From the NCBI GenBank assembly GCA_015059305.1, contig SVAQ01000005.1:1-64000 (forward strand): a DNA stretch of 64,000 bases, written 5' to 3'. This document shows, piece after piece, positions 42,384 through 52,023 of this stretch. Position numbers and translations under genes: made by a program. Below the pieces are notes generated by a model. That model saw nothing but the letters and a program-made list of their open reading frames with translations, searched no databases and had not been told where the DNA came from. The stretch is from Bacillota bacterium (lineage in GTDB: Bacteria > Bacillota_I > Bacilli_A > RF39 > UBA660). Position 1 is the stretch's first letter; the number at the start of each line of letters is the position of its first letter.

Positions 42384-42588
42384 TAAGTTTCTTTTTCTTT
42401 TCAATATAAATAGAAATTAACTTTAGAATATATTATTTAAATTATATAACTATGTATTTATTTTAATATAAACATAAAATTATAAGCATTAAATATTATT
42501 AAATAATTTTATAGATAACATTTGTTCTTTAAAATTAATAAAGTATATAATTAATACTATTAAGCCTCTCCTACTCTATCAATTATAA

Positions 42589-43914
42589 TTATTTCTTTCG
42601 ATTTCTAATAATAATTAATCCAATTAAGCTAATAAAGATAATGCCAATTCCCGTATACATATACTTTTCTTTATCACTTAAACCGTTTATTGTATTTTTT
42701 AATTTTTCTATTGAATTATCAGTTTTATTATTAAAGATAATTTCCGAAATTGGGAACTTCACATTTTCAAACATATTATCTTTTTTTACATCTGGGCCAA
42801 CGTTAGTAAAATACAAACCATAATGGGCTGGATTATATGTAGTTATTTGATTAGCTGATGTAAAGGAATTATTAGGACCATTTAACCAATCCGTAAACCA
42901 TGTATATTGCTGAGAATAATGCTTTGCATATCCTTCTTTAGAGACTTGATAAGCCGTTTTTCCGTCATATAAATCTAGAGGTATATCATAGTTTAATATA
43001 ATCTTATTTTGATCATATAAATGAAGATATAACTTACTTATTTGCCATACATCATTATTACTCTGAGTTTGAAAACCTTTGTCTGCTGCATTATATATAG
43101 CCTTTTTTAATATATCTGTATTTAATATATGCTGACCATGGCTGTACTCGCCTTTTTCATCGTGCCCCACTACTACATAAGGTTTAAATTTTCTAATTTG
43201 ATCTACCTCAAAAGAAAGTGCATCATCGGTAGTATATCCAGCAGCTATAAGATTATTAGTAGCTCCTTCAAGTGATGTAGAATAAGCATCGGGAAATTTG
43301 CTTATAACAGGATAATATTTGATACCGATAGTCCATAATCCTTCAAGTTGTTCATGATATCTTAAGGTATTATTATAATGATTCGTAAAATAAACAACTT
43401 GTATTTTATATCCCTTGTCTATGTACGTAGGCATTAAACCTGCAAAAAATAATTGTTCATCATCAGCGTGAGTTGAAAATAACATTAAATCCGCTTTAGT
43501 TAATGTTTGCCAATCTTGTACCCAAGTCGGTATCTTTTCTCCTAAAATATAAACTTCTGCAATCGAATAATCTTCATCATATTTAATTACGGCTTCTTTA
43601 GTAGGGCCATCTAGTTTAATTACCTCATTTAAATATCCATTTAGTCCTGTACTTAGACTTTTATTATTATATTCAAGTGTTCCTTTCGAAGGCTTAATAT
43701 TATACATAATATAAATATTATTAAAAGTTTCTTCACAAGAAATTTTTAGCTCATTATCTTTGAAAAAATTTAAATAGGATGCGTAACTATCATCTTCAAT
43801 TTTTTTATGTATTTGTCCTGAGACGGTAATAGTACATTTATTATTCAACGTGATATCTTCTGCTTTAACAGTAAATGGTATGATTAAAAGTATTAAAAAA
43901 AGTATTTTTTTCAT
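42589..43914 (-). CDS. Membrane-anchored PIG-L family deacetylase
   Basis: This 441-residue protein has a signal peptide (MKKILFLILLIIPFTVKA), a domain of beta strands (about 20-135) and a PIG-L/LmbE catalytic domain. The metal and catalytic motif appears as STHADDEQLFFAG (family HPDDE) and the second metal site as EYSHGQHILN. A C-terminal membrane helix (about 417-436) with basic tail follows. It probably deacetylates an N-acetylglucosamine-containing substrate outside the cell. ATG 43914 is preferred because AAGGGTAG precedes it and it yields the signal peptide. It is 22 bases downstream of the C26 peptidase gene in one transcription unit. Confidence 0.85.
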   Translation of the reverse strand: MKKILFLILLIIPFTVKAEDITLNNKCTITVSGQIHKKIEDDSYASYLNFFKDNELKISCEETFNNIYIMYNIKPSKGTLEYNNKSLSTGLNGYLNEVIKLDGPTKEAVIKYDEDYSIAEVYILGEKIPTWVQDWQTLTKADLMLFSTHADDEQLFFAGLMPTYIDKGYKIQVVYFTNHYNNTLRYHEQLEGLWTIGIKYYPVISKFPDAYSTSLEGATNNLIAAGYTTDDALSFEVDQIRKFKPYVVVGHDEKGEYSHGQHILNTDILKKAIYNAADKGFQTQSNNDVWQISKLYLHLYDQNKIILNYDIPLDLYDGKTAYQVSKEGYAKHYSQQYTWFTDWLNGPNNSFTSANQITTYNPAHYGLYFTNVGPDVKKDNMFENVKFPISEIIFNNKTDNSIEKLKNTINGLSDKEKYMYTGIGIIFISLIGLIIIRNRKK

Positions 43915-43936
43915 TATTACTACCCTTCTTAAATTA

Positions 43937-44554
43937 TTATAACATATTAATAAAATATCTAAATAAACGATTGGTATTTTCATCTTTTAAATTTTCTGGG
44001 TGCCATTGAACACCAATAAAGAATTTTTTGTTTTTTTCTTCAATTGCTTCGATTATACCATCTTCAGAATAAGCACTTATTTGTAAATTACTACAGGTTG
44101 CTATATAGTCTTTGTGTCTTGAATTAACCATGATTTGGGGCCTGCGAATTAGCTTTGCTAAATTGGTGTTGGGCATAATTTTAACCATATGAGCATATTC
44201 TTTTTCGGATTTATGATTTAAGTTAGGTAAACGATCCATCGTGCCACCCATAGCATAAGCCATTGTTTGCATCCCTAGACATATACCTAAAAGCGGTATA
44301 TCTTTTTCGTAAAGATATTTACAAACATCAATTTCCAACGGATAAATATCATCGCCGCCAGGAAGGATTATCCCATTACATAAATTTAATCTTTCTTCTA
44401 CAATATCAAAAGTATCATTTTTAGAAAGTGGAATTAATATAATATTAACTTTATCTTTTAATTTATTGTATATATCACTAGGTATATAGAAAATTTCTTT
44501 ATTATTAAGAATATCAATTCTTGTAAAAATACCAACCGTTTTCAATCTTATCAC
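43937..44554 (-). CDS. Class I glutamine amidotransferase-like peptidase C26
   Basis: This 205-residue protein is of the PuuD/gamma-glutamyl hydrolase family: oxyanion segment GIILPGGDDIYP, nucleophile Cys in GICLGMQTMAYAMGG, and the His-Glu pair in VQWHPENL. Family members hydrolyse gamma-glutamyl bonds in gamma-Glu-GABA, folylpolyglutamate or peptidoglycan-like peptides. The substrate here is not evident. It lies between the ZIP transporter gene and the PIG-L gene on the same strand. Confidence 0.88.
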   Translation of the reverse strand: MIRLKTVGIFTRIDILNNKEIFYIPSDIYNKLKDKVNIILIPLSKNDTFDIVEERLNLCNGIILPGGDDIYPLEIDVCKYLYEKDIPLLGICLGMQTMAYAMGGTMDRLPNLNHKSEKEYAHMVKIMPNTNLAKLIRRPQIMVNSRHKDYIATCSNLQISAYSEDGIIEAIEEKNKKFFIGVQWHPENLKDENTNRLFRYFINML

Positions 44555-44562
44555 CTTTATAA

Positions 44563-45303
44563 TTATAACAAAGTATTCAAAATTATTACACTAATTCCAA
44601 GCAGGATACCAAAATACATTGATTTATTTTCATGATATTTTAGTGCTTCGGGTAACATTTGTTCTATTGCTAAAGTTATCATTAAGCCTGATACAACCAC
44701 TAGAATAATTGCAATTAAATTGTGATTTATATATTTTGATAAAAATAAATACGCTAAGATAGCCCCAAAAGGCTCAGATAAACCTGAAAGCACTGTTTTT
44801 GTAATAGCCTTTAACTTAGATCCAGTGGCATAATATATAGGAATCGCTATAGCAATACCTTCAGGAATATTATGCATTGCTATGGCTAAAGAAAGTCTAA
44901 TTCCTAAACTAATATCAGAATAACTACTTAAAAAAGTTAAAATTCCTTCGGGTAAATTATGCATAATCAATGTAATCATCGATAAAATACCTAGTTTATA
45001 TAAATTATTTTCATATTTGGTCAATAACCGATTAATAAATTTAATTAAAAGATAACTTATTAAAAATAATATTATAATTAAAATAAGGGCCATTTTATTA
45101 TAAGTATTTGTTATTTTAACAATTGATTCAGGAAGAAGATCAGTAATACTAATTCCAATCATAATAGCAATAGAAAAAGATAAGGAAAAAGTAATAAATT
45201 TATTAATATTTTCTCTTTTTATTGGTAAAAATACAAATATAGCTCCAAATAAAGTGGATAATCCTGCGAATAAGGATATAAGTAAAGCAAAAATTATATT
45301 CAT
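44563..45303 (-). CDS. ZIP family divalent metal transporter
   Basis: This 246-residue protein has eight predicted membrane helices. The two metal-path motifs are clear: MHNLPEGILTFLS in helix 4 and MHNIPEGIAIAIP in helix 5, as in ZupT-type zinc/iron importers. The usual cytoplasmic His-rich loop is short. It ends 8 bases before the C26 gene, suggesting a small operon, though no functional link is obvious. No Zur or other metal-regulator box was recognised upstream. Confidence 0.92.
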   Translation of the reverse strand: MNIIFALLISLFAGLSTLFGAIFVFLPIKRENINKFITFSLSFSIAIMIGISITDLLPESIVKITNTYNKMALILIIILFLISYLLIKFINRLLTKYENNLYKLGILSMITLIMHNLPEGILTFLSSYSDISLGIRLSLAIAMHNIPEGIAIAIPIYYATGSKLKAITKTVLSGLSEPFGAILAYLFLSKYINHNLIAIILVVVSGLMITLAIEQMLPEALKYHENKSMYFGILLGISVIILNTLL

Positions 45304-45419
45304 AATAAAATATATGAAAGATAACTAAAAAAAGAAGATTAAATATTTTTATGCAAACCAAAAATTTCCATGATAATTTTGCAAATAATCGCCATAATAC
45401 TTATAGGAGGTTAAATAAA

Positions 45420-45596
45420 ATGAGTAAAATGAATTCTAGAACAAATGCTAGAGAATGTTCTTCTTCAGCAAGTCAAAGAGCTAATCAAAAAGCTAACCAA
45501 AATGCTAATCAAAGAACAAACTCTAATGCTAGACCAAGCGCTAATAGCCAAGCAAATAATCGTGCTAATAGCAGTGCAAGAAATCAAGCAAAATAG
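45420..45596 (+). CDS. Small Asn/Ala/Arg/Ser-rich repetitive protein, spore-protein-like
   Basis: This 58-residue protein starts MSKMNSRTNARECSSSASQ and continues with repeated short ANQ/ANS/NAR-type units. AGGAGG lies 9 bases before ATG 45420; an upstream in-frame ATG has no such site. Composition (low hydrophobicity, rich in Asn, Ala, Gln and Ser, with Arg) recalls gamma-type small acid-soluble spore proteins, which are repetitive amino-acid stores, but here the net charge is basic and a Cys is present. It is convergent with xerD. Assignment to spores is inference. Confidence 0.55.
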   Translation: MSKMNSRTNARECSSSASQRANQKANQNANQRTNSNARPSANSQANNRANSSARNQAK

Positions 45597-45602
45597 TTTA
45601 GT

Positions 45603-46478
45603 TTAATCTTCCATTTTGTTTCTTGGATGATTTTGATAATCTTCTTTAATCTTTTCATTCGATAAATGTGAATAGATTTGGGTGGTTGTTAAATTACTAT
45701 GTCCAAGAAGTTCTTGTATAACTCTTAAGTCTGCTCCATTATTAAGTAGATGAGTAGCAAAAGAGTGTCTTAAGGTATGTGGTGAAACGTGTTTATTAAT
45801 ACCGTTTTCCTCACATATCTTTTTTAGTATTTTAAAAAATCCTTGTCTTGATATTTTATTTCCAAAATTATTAATAAAAACATATTCGCTATCCCTACTT
45901 TTCAAAAGATAACTTCGATAATCATTTATATATAATGATAATGCATTTTTACTAGAATCATTTATTGGAACAATTCTTTCTTTGTTTCCTTTTCCATAAA
46001 TGCGAACAACACATTCATTAAAGTCAATATTATTTATTTTTAAATCAACAAGCTCGCTAACTCTTAAACCTGAGGCATAAATGGTTTCAAGCATTGCAAT
46101 ATTACGATAATCGGTCGGTTTTGTAGGAACGATGTTCAAGATTCGGTCTACTTCCTCGATTGTTAAATATTCAGGTAATTTTTTTGCAAGTTTTGGTAGT
46201 TTAATCGTTTGAGTCGGATTTATCTTAATAATATTATTATCAATTAAAAACATATAAAACGAATTAATTACCGTTAAATAATGAGCTCGCGTTTTCGCCG
46301 TAATTCGATCTTGATAAAGAAAATCCCTTATATCATTTGTAGTTAATTGCAAAAGGTTTTTATTGGTAAAAAATATAGCAAATTGTTTTAAGTTATAATA
46401 ATATGAAAGATAAGTATTTTTCGATAATTTTTTCTCATATTTTAAATAATCTAAATATTTTTGAATGTTAATATCCAT
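45603..46478 (-). CDS. xerD: Tyrosine recombinase XerD/XerC
   Basis: This 291-residue protein has the normal Xer length. N-terminal SAM-like DNA-binding domain (about 1-95), then the catalytic domain with Arg in ASGLRVSEL, Lys in YGKGNKERIVP, HTLRHSFATHLL, GHSNLTTTQIYSH and the nucleophilic Tyr within that last motif. Xer recombinases resolve chromosome dimers at dif. A dif-like site split by a prophage is 3-9 kb away, so this is the best candidate for the enzyme that acts there and integrates the phage. ATG 46478 gives a typical start; GTG 46487 or ATG 46484 are possible. Confidence 0.92.
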   Translation of the reverse strand: MDINIQKYLDYLKYEKKLSKNTYLSYYYNLKQFAIFFTNKNLLQLTTNDIRDFLYQDRITAKTRAHYLTVINSFYMFLIDNNIIKINPTQTIKLPKLAKKLPEYLTIEEVDRILNIVPTKPTDYRNIAMLETIYASGLRVSELVDLKINNIDFNECVVRIYGKGNKERIVPINDSSKNALSLYINDYRSYLLKSRDSEYVFINNFGNKISRQGFFKILKKICEENGINKHVSPHTLRHSFATHLLNNGADLRVIQELLGHSNLTTTQIYSHLSNEKIKEDYQNHPRNKMED

Positions 46479-46503
46479 AATCATCACTACTTAATTATAT
46501 AAA

Positions 46504-46536
46504 AATAAAACTAGATAAGCAAATGCTATCTAGTTT
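46504..46536 (-). terminator. Terminator of the minus-strand gene at 46526-47101
   Basis: AAACTAGATA/TATCTAGTTT (46508-46517/46527-46536) with a 9-base loop overlaps that gene's stop codon and reads into TTTTATTTTT on the minus strand. Confidence 0.75.
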
Positions 46537-47101
46537 GTTTTATTCTTAATTCACTTCTTATTTCGTTTTCTAGAGTATGAATATCCTCAATTGCAGTTTC
46601 TACCGTCGTTTCACGCGGTATATCTTGAATTGCTCCTACAGGAACAGCATCATCAATAAACCTAACACGATGAATTAATTCGTATAAACCTTCACCGATT
46701 AGGTCACTACTGAAGAAAACAATTTTACTAGCACAAGAATCTTTTTCGGTACTTGAGTCAAAACTTAAACCAGCTGCTGTAACAAATAGCGATTCGTTTT
46801 CACTCGTAACTCTTGTATGCGTTACTTCAGTTCGATCATATGATTTACTAGAAAAACCATAGTGTTCTAATAAAATATCTGGACGATTGATTGGAAATAC
46901 ATAGTGATCAGCTTTGGATGTAACTAGACATTCTACTGTAATTACTTCATCTTTTATAGTTAAACGATATGGAATATCATCAATTGAATAATAATATTTA
47001 TCTTTTCCAACTACATATGGTACGCCATTAGCAAGTAAATGTCTTTGTACAATATCCTTATATAAGTTAACCTTTGTTTCCAATATCTGTCTACTTTCCA
47101 T
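46526..47101 (-). CDS. Protein of unknown function
   Basis: This 191-residue soluble protein with mixed alpha/beta character begins MESRQILETKVNLYKDIVQR and ends with a charged helix (TLENEIRSELRIKQTR). It has no signal peptide, membrane segment or clear catalytic motif. It is a single gene with its own terminator, divergent from rarA. I recognise no family. Confidence 0.65.
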   Translation of the reverse strand: MESRQILETKVNLYKDIVQRHLLANGVPYVVGKDKYYYSIDDIPYRLTIKDEVITVECLVTSKADHYVFPINRPDILLEHYGFSSKSYDRTEVTHTRVTSENESLFVTAAGLSFDSSTEKDSCASKIVFFSSDLIGEGLYELIHRVRFIDDAVPVGAIQDIPRETTVETAIEDIHTLENEIRSELRIKQTR

Positions 47102-47240
47102 GATATATTTTCACACTCCTAAATATATGCAGCAAATATCTTATCAAATACTTTGCTATAAGTCAAATGGATTGACGCATAATATATAGTCAAGTTGCTA
47201 TTTTCTTATGAACTTTGGTATAATTATTTATGAGGTTTGT

Positions 47241-48440
47241 ATGAATATTTTAGCTGATCAAGTTAGACCTAAAACTTTAGATGATGTATTAGGTCAAGAA
47301 CATTTAATTGGCGAAGGAAAAGTACTTCGTAATTTAATAGAAAATAAACAAATCTTTTCATTAATTTTGTATGGTAGACCAGGAACAGGTAAAACTACCC
47401 TAGCTCATGTTATTGCCAACGAAGTAGATAAGAAAAGTATTTTTTTGAATGCAGTAATCAATAATAAAAATGATTTTGAAAATGCCATTAATGAAGCTAG
47501 GATGACTGGTGAAGCTATATTAATTATTGATGAAATTCATCGAATGAATAAAGATAAACAAGATATTTTGTTACCATATATTGAAAATGGGACAGTTATA
47601 TTGATTGGGCTTACAACATCAAACCCTTATATAAAAGTTAATCCTGCAATTCGCAGTCGTGTATCTATTTTCGAACTTCATGAATTAAGTCCTGAAAATA
47701 TTAAAGATGGTTTGAAAAAAGCAACGCAACATTTTAAAGATATAACTATTAATGAAAACGCTTTAATTTATATTGCAACACTTTGTGGCGGAGATATGCG
47801 CTCAGCGTTAAACTTATTAGAGATGGCATATCATAGTAGCAAGGATAAAAATATAACTATTGAGCATATTAAATTAATTAATAGTAAACCAAATTTATAT
47901 GTTGATGCAAACGAAGATGGCCATTACGATATGCTTAGTGCACTCCAAAAATCAATTCGTGGGTCAGATGTTAATGCATCCCTACACTATCTAGCAAGAT
48001 TAATTATCGCGGGAGATTTAGATTCAATTGAAAGAAGATTAAGTGTTATTGCTTACGAAGATATTGGTCTTGCCAATCCTGGAATTGGACCACGTTTAGA
48101 TAGCGCAATAAATGCTGCCGAAAGAGTTGGCTTGCCTGAAGCCCAAATCCCTTTAGCCCATATCGTTGTTGAAATGGCCCTATCTCCGAAAAGTAATAGT
48201 GCCTATATGGGACTACATCGAGCTATGAATGATATAAATATGGGAAAAGCGGGAAAAATACCTAGCCATATAAAAAACGGGTCTAAAGATTATAAATATC
48301 CCCATGATTATCTAAACGGTTATGTTTCACAACAATATTTACCAGATAATTTAAAAGATCAAGTATATTATATTCCCAAAGACAATTTAATTGAAAATAA
48401 CTTAAATAAAGTACATAAAGAAAGGAAAAATAAAAAATGA
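47241..48440 (+). CDS. rarA: Replication-associated recombination factor RarA (MgsA)
   Basis: This 399-residue AAA+ ATPase is related to clamp loaders and acts at stalled forks. The start MNILADQVRPKTLDDVLGQE is the family hallmark. Walker A GRPGTGKTT, Walker B AILIIDEIHRM, sensor LIGLTTSNPY and Arg finger region AIRSRVSIFE follow, then the C-terminal tetramerisation domain with AYEDIGLANPG and AHIVVEMALSPKS. ATG 47241 follows GAGGTTT. Its last four bases overlap gpsA (ATGA). Confidence 0.96.
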   Translation: MNILADQVRPKTLDDVLGQEHLIGEGKVLRNLIENKQIFSLILYGRPGTGKTTLAHVIANEVDKKSIFLNAVINNKNDFENAINEARMTGEAILIIDEIHRMNKDKQDILLPYIENGTVILIGLTTSNPYIKVNPAIRSRVSIFELHELSPENIKDGLKKATQHFKDITINENALIYIATLCGGDMRSALNLLEMAYHSSKDKNITIEHIKLINSKPNLYVDANEDGHYDMLSALQKSIRGSDVNASLHYLARLIIAGDLDSIERRLSVIAYEDIGLANPGIGPRLDSAINAAERVGLPEAQIPLAHIVVEMALSPKSNSAYMGLHRAMNDINMGKAGKIPSHIKNGSKDYKYPHDYLNGYVSQQYLPDNLKDQVYYIPKDNLIENNLNKVHKERKNKK

Positions 48441-49414
48441 AAGTATCAATATTAGGAACTGGAGCTTATGGAATCGCAATTGCTTCGGCACTTGCCAAAA
48501 ATAATCATCAAGTCGCTATGTGGAGCGAAAATCAAGAAAAAGTTAAAGAATGGAATGAGACTCATCAATTAAAATCAATAATGGAATCGTATGATTTTCC
48601 TAAAAACATCACTATTTCCAATGATTTAGAGGAAGTTTTAAAGGACACCAGTATTATTTTTATGACTTGTGCATCAAGATTTATATGGGAAGTATCAAAA
48701 AATATCAAAGAATATTACCATAAAAGCATTCCTATTTGTATTGCTAGTAAAGGAATTGAAGATAATACGTGCAAATTATTATCAAACGTTGTAAAAGAAA
48801 CATTAAAAACTAACAATATTGCTGTAATATCTGGACCTACTTTTGCTATTGATATGGTTAATAATGAACCAGTAGCACTAGCAATTGCATCCAATAATAC
48901 AAAAACTAGAAATTTAGTGGCAGAAGCGTTGAGTAATGATACCCTAAAACTTCGCAAGTCTAAAGATATGATTGGAGTCCAAATTTGTGGTAGTGTGAAA
49001 AATATTATTGCGATAGCATCGGGAATTTTAGGAGGGCTTGGTTATTCAGAAAGTACTCAAGCGTTTTTAATTAACGAATCGCTACATGATATAAAAGATT
49101 TAATTTATTTCCTAGGGGGAAAACCTAAAACTATTTTGTCTTTTGCCGGAGTTGGTGATCTTCTAATGACTAGTATGTCGAAGAAAAGTCGTAACTACTC
49201 TTTTGGTTTTGTAATTGGTTCTACTGGTGATATTAATAAAATTAAAGAATATAGAGAAAAAAATACTGTTGAGGGGTATTTTACTACCAAAATTGTTCTT
49301 AGATTATTAGATAAAAAGAATATTCAAATTCCACTTATCACTTTAATAAATGATATTATTGATGGTAAAAAAGATCCTCATGAACTAGCAGATTTTTTAA
49401 TTAGTAAAAAATAA
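48437..49414 (+). CDS. gpsA: Glycerol-3-phosphate dehydrogenase [NAD(P)+]
   Basis: This 325-residue enzyme reduces dihydroxyacetone phosphate to sn-glycerol 3-phosphate for phospholipid synthesis. Motifs: N-terminal Rossmann loop LGTGAYGIAIASALA, the substrate region ISGPTFAIDM, the catalytic Lys in GSVKNIIAIASGI, and AGVGDLLMTSMSKKSRNYSFG. It is coupled to rarA by a four-base overlap, an unusual pairing with no obvious functional logic. A convergent terminator follows. Confidence 0.97.
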   Translation: MKVSILGTGAYGIAIASALAKNNHQVAMWSENQEKVKEWNETHQLKSIMESYDFPKNITISNDLEEVLKDTSIIFMTCASRFIWEVSKNIKEYYHKSIPICIASKGIEDNTCKLLSNVVKETLKTNNIAVISGPTFAIDMVNNEPVALAIASNNTKTRNLVAEALSNDTLKLRKSKDMIGVQICGSVKNIIAIASGILGGLGYSESTQAFLINESLHDIKDLIYFLGGKPKTILSFAGVGDLLMTSMSKKSRNYSFGFVIGSTGDINKIKEYREKNTVEGYFTTKIVLRLLDKKNIQIPLITLINDIIDGKKDPHELADFLISKK

Positions 49415-49442
49415 AGCATTGAAAGTAAAATTTCAATGCTTT
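49413..49442. terminator. Bidirectional terminator
   Basis: AAAGCATTGAAA/TTTCAATGCTTT with a six-base loop, flanked by A and T runs, lies between convergent gpsA and the Cys-cluster gene. Confidence 0.85.
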
Positions 49443-50099
49443 TTATCTTTTTAAATAAATTGGGTCATTTGGAGCCATTATACGATGTTCACTATTTGCT
49501 TTTTGAAAAGCTTCGGGAAAAGCTAAAGATAAGTTATGTAAACCACTAAGAATTTCTCTAATTTCTTCTTCTGCTACTCCATTAAAGTTTCTTGCAAATA
49601 TATCTTTAAATAAATTGTACGCATCCTCACGTAGTTGAGATTCAACCGACTGACCAGTTAATCGTTTTACTAGTTTTCGCAAAACCTTTTGTTGAGGTTG
49701 CCACATCATAATAAATTCCATCGGATCTTTTTCCCAATGACAAGTTCCATTTTCTCCAGGTATAAGATTTACTCCGCCACTAGGTCGATGTTCAAAATCA
49801 TATTTACAACCTGTTTCTGTTAGTGACATGCATGAAGTGCGCATAGAAAGTAAATCAACTATCGGACGATTAACATTTCTAGCTTTAACATATAAAAATG
49901 GTTGAGCTGCTATTCTTCCATTAAATTCTTGAAAATCTAGAACACTAACAATTGAAATATAACCTTCTTCGAGTTTTCCTAATAAATAGTCAAATTTTAA
50001 ATTTTCAAAGTCCTCTGGTGCATATTGGCACCCGCCCTTTTTACAACATTGGCCACCGCATTTAGCGCATAATTCTTTGTTTTCATAAATATTTTCCAT
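49443..50099 (-). CDS. YkgJ-type cysteine-cluster protein
   Basis: This 218-residue protein opens with a dense Cys cluster, ELCAKCGGQCCKKGGCQY, matching the CxxCxxxCC pattern of the zinc/iron-chelating YkgJ family. Further Cys occur at TSCMSLTETGCKY and GTCHWEKD. The C-terminal half is helical and not recognised. Such proteins probably bind a metal or iron-sulfur cluster; the role is not established. It is a single gene on the minus strand, followed by a shared terminator. Confidence 0.7.
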   Translation of the reverse strand: MENIYENKELCAKCGGQCCKKGGCQYAPEDFENLKFDYLLGKLEEGYISIVSVLDFQEFNGRIAAQPFLYVKARNVNRPIVDLLSMRTSCMSLTETGCKYDFEHRPSGGVNLIPGENGTCHWEKDPMEFIMMWQPQQKVLRKLVKRLTGQSVESQLREDAYNLFKDIFARNFNGVAEEEIREILSGLHNLSLAFPEAFQKANSEHRIMAPNDPIYLKR

Positions 50100-50163
50100 A
50101 GTAACCCCCTTTGAACGAACCTTATTATATATTTAATTAACTATTCTTGCAAGAAAAAAGGGA

Positions 50164-52023
50164 TTACTTAAAATCCTCTTTAATTTTATTTATAATTGTT
50201 TGTTCATCTAAAGCGGTTAATTTAATTAATTCCTCTCTTGAGGCATGAGTTAAAAATTCATCATTTATAGCAAATATTTTAAACTTTGAGGAAAAATTAT
50301 ATTCTAATACATCCTGTGCTAAAACACTTCCCAAAGAGCCTAATTTCATGCTTTCTTCATAAATATAAATAGGTTTATTCATCTTAACAATTTGTGAAAA
50401 CATTTTCTTATCATATGGTTTGATAAAACGCGCATTGATTACACTTATATCGAGATTTTCTTTAGCTAATTGTTCTGCTATATTAATAGCTCTTCCTACA
50501 AAATCACCATAAGTAATAATAAATGCATCTTGACCTTTTCTGGCTACATCCCAAGAACCAATCGGTAACACCTGAGCTTTACCGTAATCATATTTAATAT
50601 TTATTTTAGGATATCTTATAGCAAATGGGGCATTGCAAGCTAATGATGTGCAAATTAAATCATTTGCTTCCTTAGCATCCTTAGGCATAGTAATTATCAT
50701 ATTAGGTATATTCATCATCATCGGAATGTCAAATACACCTTGATGAGAAACTCCATCTCCAGGAACAAGACCTGCCCGATCAATACAAAGGGTTACACCG
50801 GTCTTCATTCTAGCAATATCATGGACTAGTTCGTCATATCCTCTTTGCAAAAACGTTGAATAAACAAAAAAGATTGGTTTTTTATTATTTAAAGCCAAGC
50901 CATTTGCTAGTAAAAGCCCATGTTCCTCGGCAATCCCGACATCAATAAATTGGTTTGGTAATTTTTCTTTAATGGTATCTAATTTACTTCCATAACACAT
51001 CCCTGGAGTAATACAAATTATGTCTTTGTCCTTACGTGCGAAATTATATACATACGAACTAATTATCTCGCTATAAGATGGCAAGTTCGCTACTTTCTTT
51101 AATTCCCCTGTATTAGTATCAAACGCAGAAATGCCATGAAATTTTCCTATTTTATCTTCCTCAGCTAAAGGATAACCCATCCCTTTTTGAGTAATAACAT
51201 GTAATAATACAGGCCCGTTTTCATTTTTAGCAATTTCCAAGTATTTTAAAAGTTCTTCATAATCATGACCATTAATCGGACCGTAGTATTCAATTCCAAA
51301 ATCATCAAATAAAGAACCTTTATTTAAATAGATTTTTTTTAAGTTTTCCTTTACTGAATTTAAGCCTTTTGCAATATTTTTACCTATTTTGGTTTTATTT
51401 AAAATATTTTTTGTGTTTTTCTTAGCTTTATTATAGCCTTTACCAGATCGTATTGAATCTAGAACATTATGAATTGCTCCGACATTTTCGCTAATACTCA
51501 TTTGATTGTCATTTAAAATGATAATTTGCTTTGCTTGCATATCACCAATTTGATTTAAAGCTTCATACGCAAGACCATTACTTATTGAACCATCCCCAAT
51601 AATCGAAATAATATTATAATTATTTTTATCTAAATCCCTAGCTATAGCCATTCCTAGCCCAGTTCCAATTGAAGTCGAAGAATGGCCGGCTTCAAATCGA
51701 TCATATTTTGATTCTGAAATACTTTGAAATCCAGATAAACCATCTTTTTTTCTTAAACTCGTAAAAGCTTCAGATCGACCGGTTAATATTTTATACGGAT
51801 AACATTGATGACCTACATCATATAAAAAAATATCCTTTTCGGGATCAAATATTTTCATCATAGCAATTGTTAAATCAACAATTCCTAAATTGGATGACAA
51901 ATGACCGCCAGTACTTGAAACATTTTCTAAAATGAATTTTCTAATATCAATAGCTAATTCTTGCATCTCAGTTACTTGCATTTCTTTAATCTTTTTATAA
52001 TCAAATATATTATCTTTCTTCAT
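50164..52023 (-). CDS. dxs: 1-deoxy-D-xylulose-5-phosphate synthase
   Basis: This 619-residue thiamine-diphosphate enzyme makes the first intermediate of the MEP isoprenoid pathway from pyruvate and glyceraldehyde 3-phosphate. Motifs: SSNLGIVDLTIAM, DVGHQCYPYKILTGR, the diphosphate-binding GDGSISNGLAYEALN, the transketolase Pyr domain with DVGIAEEHG and CIDRAGLVPGDGVSHQG, and the C-terminal domain. The length matches the family. Its start overlaps tcdA by 14 bases, so the two form an operon. No other MEP genes are in the window. Confidence 0.97.
   Translation of the reverse strand: MKKDNIFDYKKIKEMQVTEMQELAIDIRKFILENVSSTGGHLSSNLGIVDLTIAMMKIFDPEKDIFLYDVGHQCYPYKILTGRSEAFTSLRKKDGLSGFQSISESKYDRFEAGHSSTSIGTGLGMAIARDLDKNNYNIISIIGDGSISNGLAYEALNQIGDMQAKQIIILNDNQMSISENVGAIHNVLDSIRSGKGYNKAKKNTKNILNKTKIGKNIAKGLNSVKENLKKIYLNKGSLFDDFGIEYYGPINGHDYEELLKYLEIAKNENGPVLLHVITQKGMGYPLAEEDKIGKFHGISAFDTNTGELKKVANLPSYSEIISSYVYNFARKDKDIICITPGMCYGSKLDTIKEKLPNQFIDVGIAEEHGLLLANGLALNNKKPIFFVYSTFLQRGYDELVHDIARMKTGVTLCIDRAGLVPGDGVSHQGVFDIPMMMNIPNMIITMPKDAKEANDLICTSLACNAPFAIRYPKINIKYDYGKAQVLPIGSWDVARKGQDAFIITYGDFVGRAINIAEQLAKENLDISVINARFIKPYDKKMFSQIVKMNKPIYIYEESMKLGSLGSVLAQDVLEYNFSSKFKIFAINDEFLTHASREELIKLTALDEQTIINKIKEDFK

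Noticed and set aside
45603..46478. Xer recombinase as a prophage-encoded integrase
   Set aside because: It lies 3 kb outside the dif-like ends, has normal XerD length and motifs, and is surrounded by chromosomal genes.
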